From Paenibacillus tianmuensis (GTDB lineage Bacteria; Bacillota; Bacilli; Paenibacillales; NBRC-103111): DNA of 64,000 bases. The translations under genes and the position numbers were made by a program. The stretch covers positions 29,564-93,563 of the forward strand of contig NZ_FMTT01000020.1 in NCBI RefSeq assembly GCF_900100345.1. Reading direction: 5' to 3'. The notes below the pieces were generated by a model. That model searched no databases. It saw nothing but the letters and a program-made list of their open reading frames with translations, and had not been told where the DNA came from. Shown here piece by piece: positions 61,534 through 64,000 of the stretch (position 1 is the stretch's first letter; every line of letters starts with the position of its first letter).

Positions 61534-62316
61534 ATGGATATGAACTTGGTTGCCGGCAAAAACATATTGGTCATGGGGGTCGCTAACGACCGCAGCATTG
61601 CCTGGGCGATCGCGCAATCATTGGCGAGCCACGGCGCAAGACTTGTTTTTACATATGAAAGCGAGCGGGTCGAGGAGCGGGTGCGGAAGCTGGCCGATAC
61701 GATTCCGAACTCCGTCATCCTGCCTTGCAACGTCACTTCGGATGAAGATATCGAGAAGCTGGCCGGAGCCCTGAAAGAACAGTTTGGCGTGCTGCACGGC
61801 ATTGTGCACAGCATCGCTTTTGCGCGCACGGAGGAGCTGGAAGGGCTGTTCGTCAATACGTCGAGAGGCGGCTTTGCATTAGCCCATGATATAAGCGCGT
61901 ACTCCCTGGTGGCCGTGGCCCAGAAGCTTTACCCGCTGATGACCGAAGGCGGCAGCATTATGACCATGACTTACTTGGGCGCCGAACGGGCTATGAAAAA
62001 CTATAACGTCATGGGGATCGCCAAAGCGGCGCTCGAAGCCAGCGTACGTTATTTGGCGAACGATCTCGGCCAATATAACATCCGTGTTAATGCCATATCG
62101 GCAGGCCCGATCCGTACTCTCGCAGCCAAAGGCATCAAAGATTTCAATTCCATCTTGAAAACCGTCGAGGAAAAAGCACCCCTTCGCCGCACGACCGAAA
62201 CCGCCGAGGTTGGAGATACGGCTCTCTTCTTACCATCTATCCCGCGGGATTACAGGAGAAGTGATTTATGTCGACGGCGGGTACCACATTGTCGGCGTTT
62301 AATCCTCCAGTTATAA
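61534..62316 (+). CDS. fabI: Enoyl-ACP reductase FabI with frameshifted 3' end
   Basis: The last reductase of fatty acid elongation. The protein matches FabI up to EVGDTALFL: cofactor site LVMGVANDRSIAWAIAQSL, catalytic Tyr and Lys in MKNYNVMGIAKAAL. After that the frame reads PSIPRDYRRSDL and on to 62316. In the +1 frame from about 62239 the missing end is present: SRGITGEVIYVDGGYHIVGV followed by TAA at 62300-62302. About 2 or 5 bases seem to be missing near 62231-62240. ATG at 61534 follows GAGAGGGGAA. If real, the C-terminal strand is lost. Confidence 0.85.
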   Translation: MDMNLVAGKNILVMGVANDRSIAWAIAQSLASHGARLVFTYESERVEERVRKLADTIPNSVILPCNVTSDEDIEKLAGALKEQFGVLHGIVHSIAFARTEELEGLFVNTSRGGFALAHDISAYSLVAVAQKLYPLMTEGGSIMTMTYLGAERAMKNYNVMGIAKAALEASVRYLANDLGQYNIRVNAISAGPIRTLAAKGIKDFNSILKTVEEKAPLRRTTETAEVGDTALFLPSIPRDYRRSDLCRRRVPHCRRLILQL

Positions 62317-62321
62317 CACAG

Positions 62322-62351
62322 CCATCCGTCATATCGGCGGGTGGTTTTCTT
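62322..62351 (+). terminator. Possible terminator of fabI
   Basis: CCATCCG / CGGGTGG imperfect stem followed by TTTTCTTG. Confidence 0.5.
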
Positions 62352-62528
62352 GTATAAATTGGGTGTTTCGGGAAAATCAAGGTTTTGTCACAATTGACTG
62401 CCGGTTTGGACGAAACTCCGTAGCATATTTTACGTATATTAACTATACTGATACTATTCGATCTGTTGTCATGTCACTAGGATTAAAAAAGACTTTTATT
62501 TATTGGTATAGAAAAGGAATGATTAGTA

Positions 62529-63389
62529 ATGACCAATTCCAACATCCCCTCCTTTGCAGTCGGCAGCAAAAACTTTACCGCGGTCGCAATTAATATCGCT
62601 TCCAAAGCGGGAGAATGGATTCAAAGCAAACTTGGAGACTTCAACAAGCTGCAAACCAAATATTCGTCTCACGATCTTGTCACGGAAGTCGATAAGGGTG
62701 CCGAAACGATGATTCGTAATTTGATACTGACGCATTTCCCTCATCATGTTATTTTGGGCGAGGAAGGAGTCGCTCCCGGTCCAGACGCTTCCAAGCGAGC
62801 GCTGGAGCAACTGAGCGACGCCGAATATTTGTGGATCGTCGATCCGTTGGATGGCACGACGAATTTCGTACACGGCTTTCCCTTTTTCTCCATCTCGATG
62901 GCGCTTGCTCATAAAGGCGAGGTCATTGTCGGCGTTGTCTACAATCCCGTTCACAACGAATTGTATGTCGCCGAGAAAGGAAAAGGCGCTTATCTCAAAG
63001 GAAAGCGTATGCAAGTTTCTTCCGAAACGAAGCTTATCGACAGTTTGGTTGCTACCGGATTCCCTGCTGATCGGGCAGGCGCCCTGCCGGTGAACCTGCG
63101 AGGCGTTCAAGCGCTGGCTCCTAAAGTAAGGAATCTTCGCGTGGCAGGATCTGCGGCTCTGCATATGGCTTATGTAGCTGCAGGACGCTTGAGCGGATTT
63201 TGGGAAATCGGCTTAAATTCTTGGGATATGGCTGCCGGAGCGCTTCTTATTTCCGAATCGGGCGGGAAGGTTACCGATATGGAGGGGAAGCCGTACAGCT
63301 TGCATGTCCGCGATGTTCTGGCTACGAATGGTCATATTCACGACGAAATCCAGCAGGAGCTGTCGGCAGCTTCGGCCACCGGAATTTAA
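62529..63389 (+). CDS. Inositol monophosphatase family protein
   Basis: A 286-residue Mg2+-dependent phosphatase. Metal and catalytic motifs: GEEG (EEGVAPG), WIVDPLDGTTNFVHGFP and WEIGLNSWDMAAGALL. It is of the SuhB/YktC type; substrates may be inositol phosphate or another sugar phosphate. ATG at 62529 follows AAAAGGAATG. Own terminator; it is the last protein gene before the rRNA operon. Confidence 0.92.
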   Translation: MTNSNIPSFAVGSKNFTAVAINIASKAGEWIQSKLGDFNKLQTKYSSHDLVTEVDKGAETMIRNLILTHFPHHVILGEEGVAPGPDASKRALEQLSDAEYLWIVDPLDGTTNFVHGFPFFSISMALAHKGEVIVGVVYNPVHNELYVAEKGKGAYLKGKRMQVSSETKLIDSLVATGFPADRAGALPVNLRGVQALAPKVRNLRVAGSAALHMAYVAAGRLSGFWEIGLNSWDMAAGALLISESGGKVTDMEGKPYSLHVRDVLATNGHIHDEIQQELSAASATGI

Positions 63390-63408
63390 AGTGATATTTC
63401 TGTCCTTG

Positions 63409-63440
63409 GATACAAACCAACGCTGGTTTGTATCTTTTTT
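63409..63440 (+). terminator. Terminator of the inositol monophosphatase gene
   Basis: Perfect GATACAAACCA / TGGTTTGTATC stem with a 4-nt loop, followed by six T residues. Confidence 0.9.
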
Positions 63441-63566
63441 ATGTAGAGGGGTTGATTTTCGATTTGAGCCATGGTATATTAGTCTTCCGGCCATGAGCTG
63501 GGGCATCGCAAACTGGTGCAAGGACAAGCTTTTGAAGAGTTTCGAAAAAAAACTTAAAAAAAGTAC

Positions 63567-63596
63567 TTGCATTACAGGTTGAAGATGTGGTACATT
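63567..63596 (+). promoter_or_regulatory. Candidate rRNA operon promoter
   Basis: TTGCAT, 18 nt, TACATT, with an A-rich tract (AAAAAAAACTTAAAAAAAG) just upstream that would act as an UP element. It lies about 145 bp before the 16S gene. Confidence 0.55.
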
Positions 63597-63651
63597 AAAG
63601 AGGTCGCTTTCGACGGATTGTAAAACGAAGTCGAAAAATGACGAACATCAT

Positions 63652-63671
63652 TGCCCTTTGAAAACTGAACA
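63652..63671 (+). promoter_or_regulatory. boxA-like antitermination sequence of the rRNA leader
   Basis: TGCCCTTTGAAAACTGAAC resembles the Bacillus-type leader sequence TGCTCTTTGAAAACTGAAC that precedes rRNA genes and binds Nus factors. Confidence 0.65.
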
Positions 63672-63740
63672 TTGAGTGAGTGTCATAAAGAGAATGAAAA
63701 TTCTCGTCAGTAGTAAATTTTGAGCTTTATCAGCTTTTCT

Positions 63741-64000
63741 TTAATGGAGAGTTTGATCCTGGCTCAGGACGAACGCTGGCGGCGTGCCTAATACATGCAA
63801 GTCGAGCGGGTTTTACCTTCGGGTAAAGCTAGCGGCGGACGGGTGAGTAACACGTAGGCAACCTGCCTGTAAGACTGGGATAACTACCGGAAACGGTAGC
63901 TAAGACCGGATAAGTGGTCTTCTCGCATGAGGAGATCAAGAAACGCGGGGCAACCTGTGGCTTACAGATGGGCCTGCGGCGCATTAGCTAGTTGGTGGGG
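63741..64000 (+). rRNA. rrs: 16S ribosomal RNA, 5' part
   Basis: Begins near TTAATGGAGAGTTTGATC, the universal 5' end, and continues through GGACGAACGCTGGCGGCG, GGACGGGTGAGTAACACG and GGCGCATTAGCTAG. It is cut by the window edge after about 260 nt. The pattern fits Paenibacillaceae. Confidence 0.97.

Noticed and set aside
1..64000. CRISPR arrays or tRNA genes
   Set aside because: No regularly spaced direct repeats and no tRNA-like cloverleaf with a TTCGANNC loop in context were recognised by eye.

Overview
The window is a 64 kb chromosomal stretch from a spore-forming Firmicute of the Paenibacillaceae type (Paenibacillus or a close relative). The basis is the 5' end of the 16S rRNA at the right edge, the moderately high G+C, strong AGGAGG-type ribosome binding sites with many GTG and TTG starts, a T-box leader, ydaO-type c-di-AMP riboswitches, SLH-domain surface proteins, bacilliredoxin and a YneF-family protein. 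No tRNA gene, CRISPR array, prophage or complete insertion sequence was seen.

Layout. 1-4.1 kb: end of a sugar ABC transporter operon (permease and lipoprotein binding protein), an SH3-NlpC/P60 hydrolase and a membrane-anchored thioredoxin. 4.2-12.7 kb: malic enzyme, radical SAM and MOSC genes, a DRE-TIM aldolase, a Nudix hydrolase, a Mn-type CDF exporter, a tiny membrane peptide and an HI0933-family flavoprotein. 12.9-14.05 kb: a tyrosine recombinase gene between two perfect 23-bp inverted repeats that each look like a recombination core site. 14.1-16.1 kb: an HD-GYP protein and a CorC/HlyC-type protein. 16.1-17.9 kb: a long leader region with a 47-codon gene and two tandem c-di-AMP riboswitches. 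17.9-26.7 kb: a Kdp potassium uptake locus (two small or unknown genes, kdpF, A, B, C, a DUF445 gene and a doubled KdpD sensor module without a kinase). 26.7-36 kb: MerR-methyltransferase, polysaccharide deacetylase, bacilliredoxin, nadE, thrS with a T-box, acpS, a cytochrome c pair and an AraC regulator. 36.2-45.5 kb: mutY, a metallophosphoesterase fused to a domain like the cholesterol-dependent cytolysin membrane-binding domain, a Crp/Fnr regulator with an FNR-like site, sodA, and a subtilase-SLH gene split by a frameshift. 45.6-51 kb: ntdP, lepB, queG, ogt, HD-GYP, YneF, folE and an SMR pump. 51-63.4 kb: a second superoxide dismutase, an alpha/beta hydrolase, IclR regulator, aconitase, amidase, ddl, uvsE, fabI with a shifted 3' end and an inositol monophosphatase. 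63.4-64 kb: rRNA promoter, boxA and the start of 16S rRNA.

How genes work together. The best-integrated system is Kdp: two c-di-AMP riboswitches, each followed by its own terminator, stand before the K+ pump genes, and the only KdpD-like protein is a duplicated N-terminal sensor module with no histidine kinase and no KdpE nearby. Control may therefore rest largely on c-di-AMP. The most unusual candidates are the recombinase with inverted core-like sites, which may flip its own gene, and the phosphoesterase-cytolysin domain fusion, which keeps the Thr-Leu cholesterol-recognition pair. Several short genes (13 to 52 codons) with good ribosome binding sites are described here from the sequence alone.
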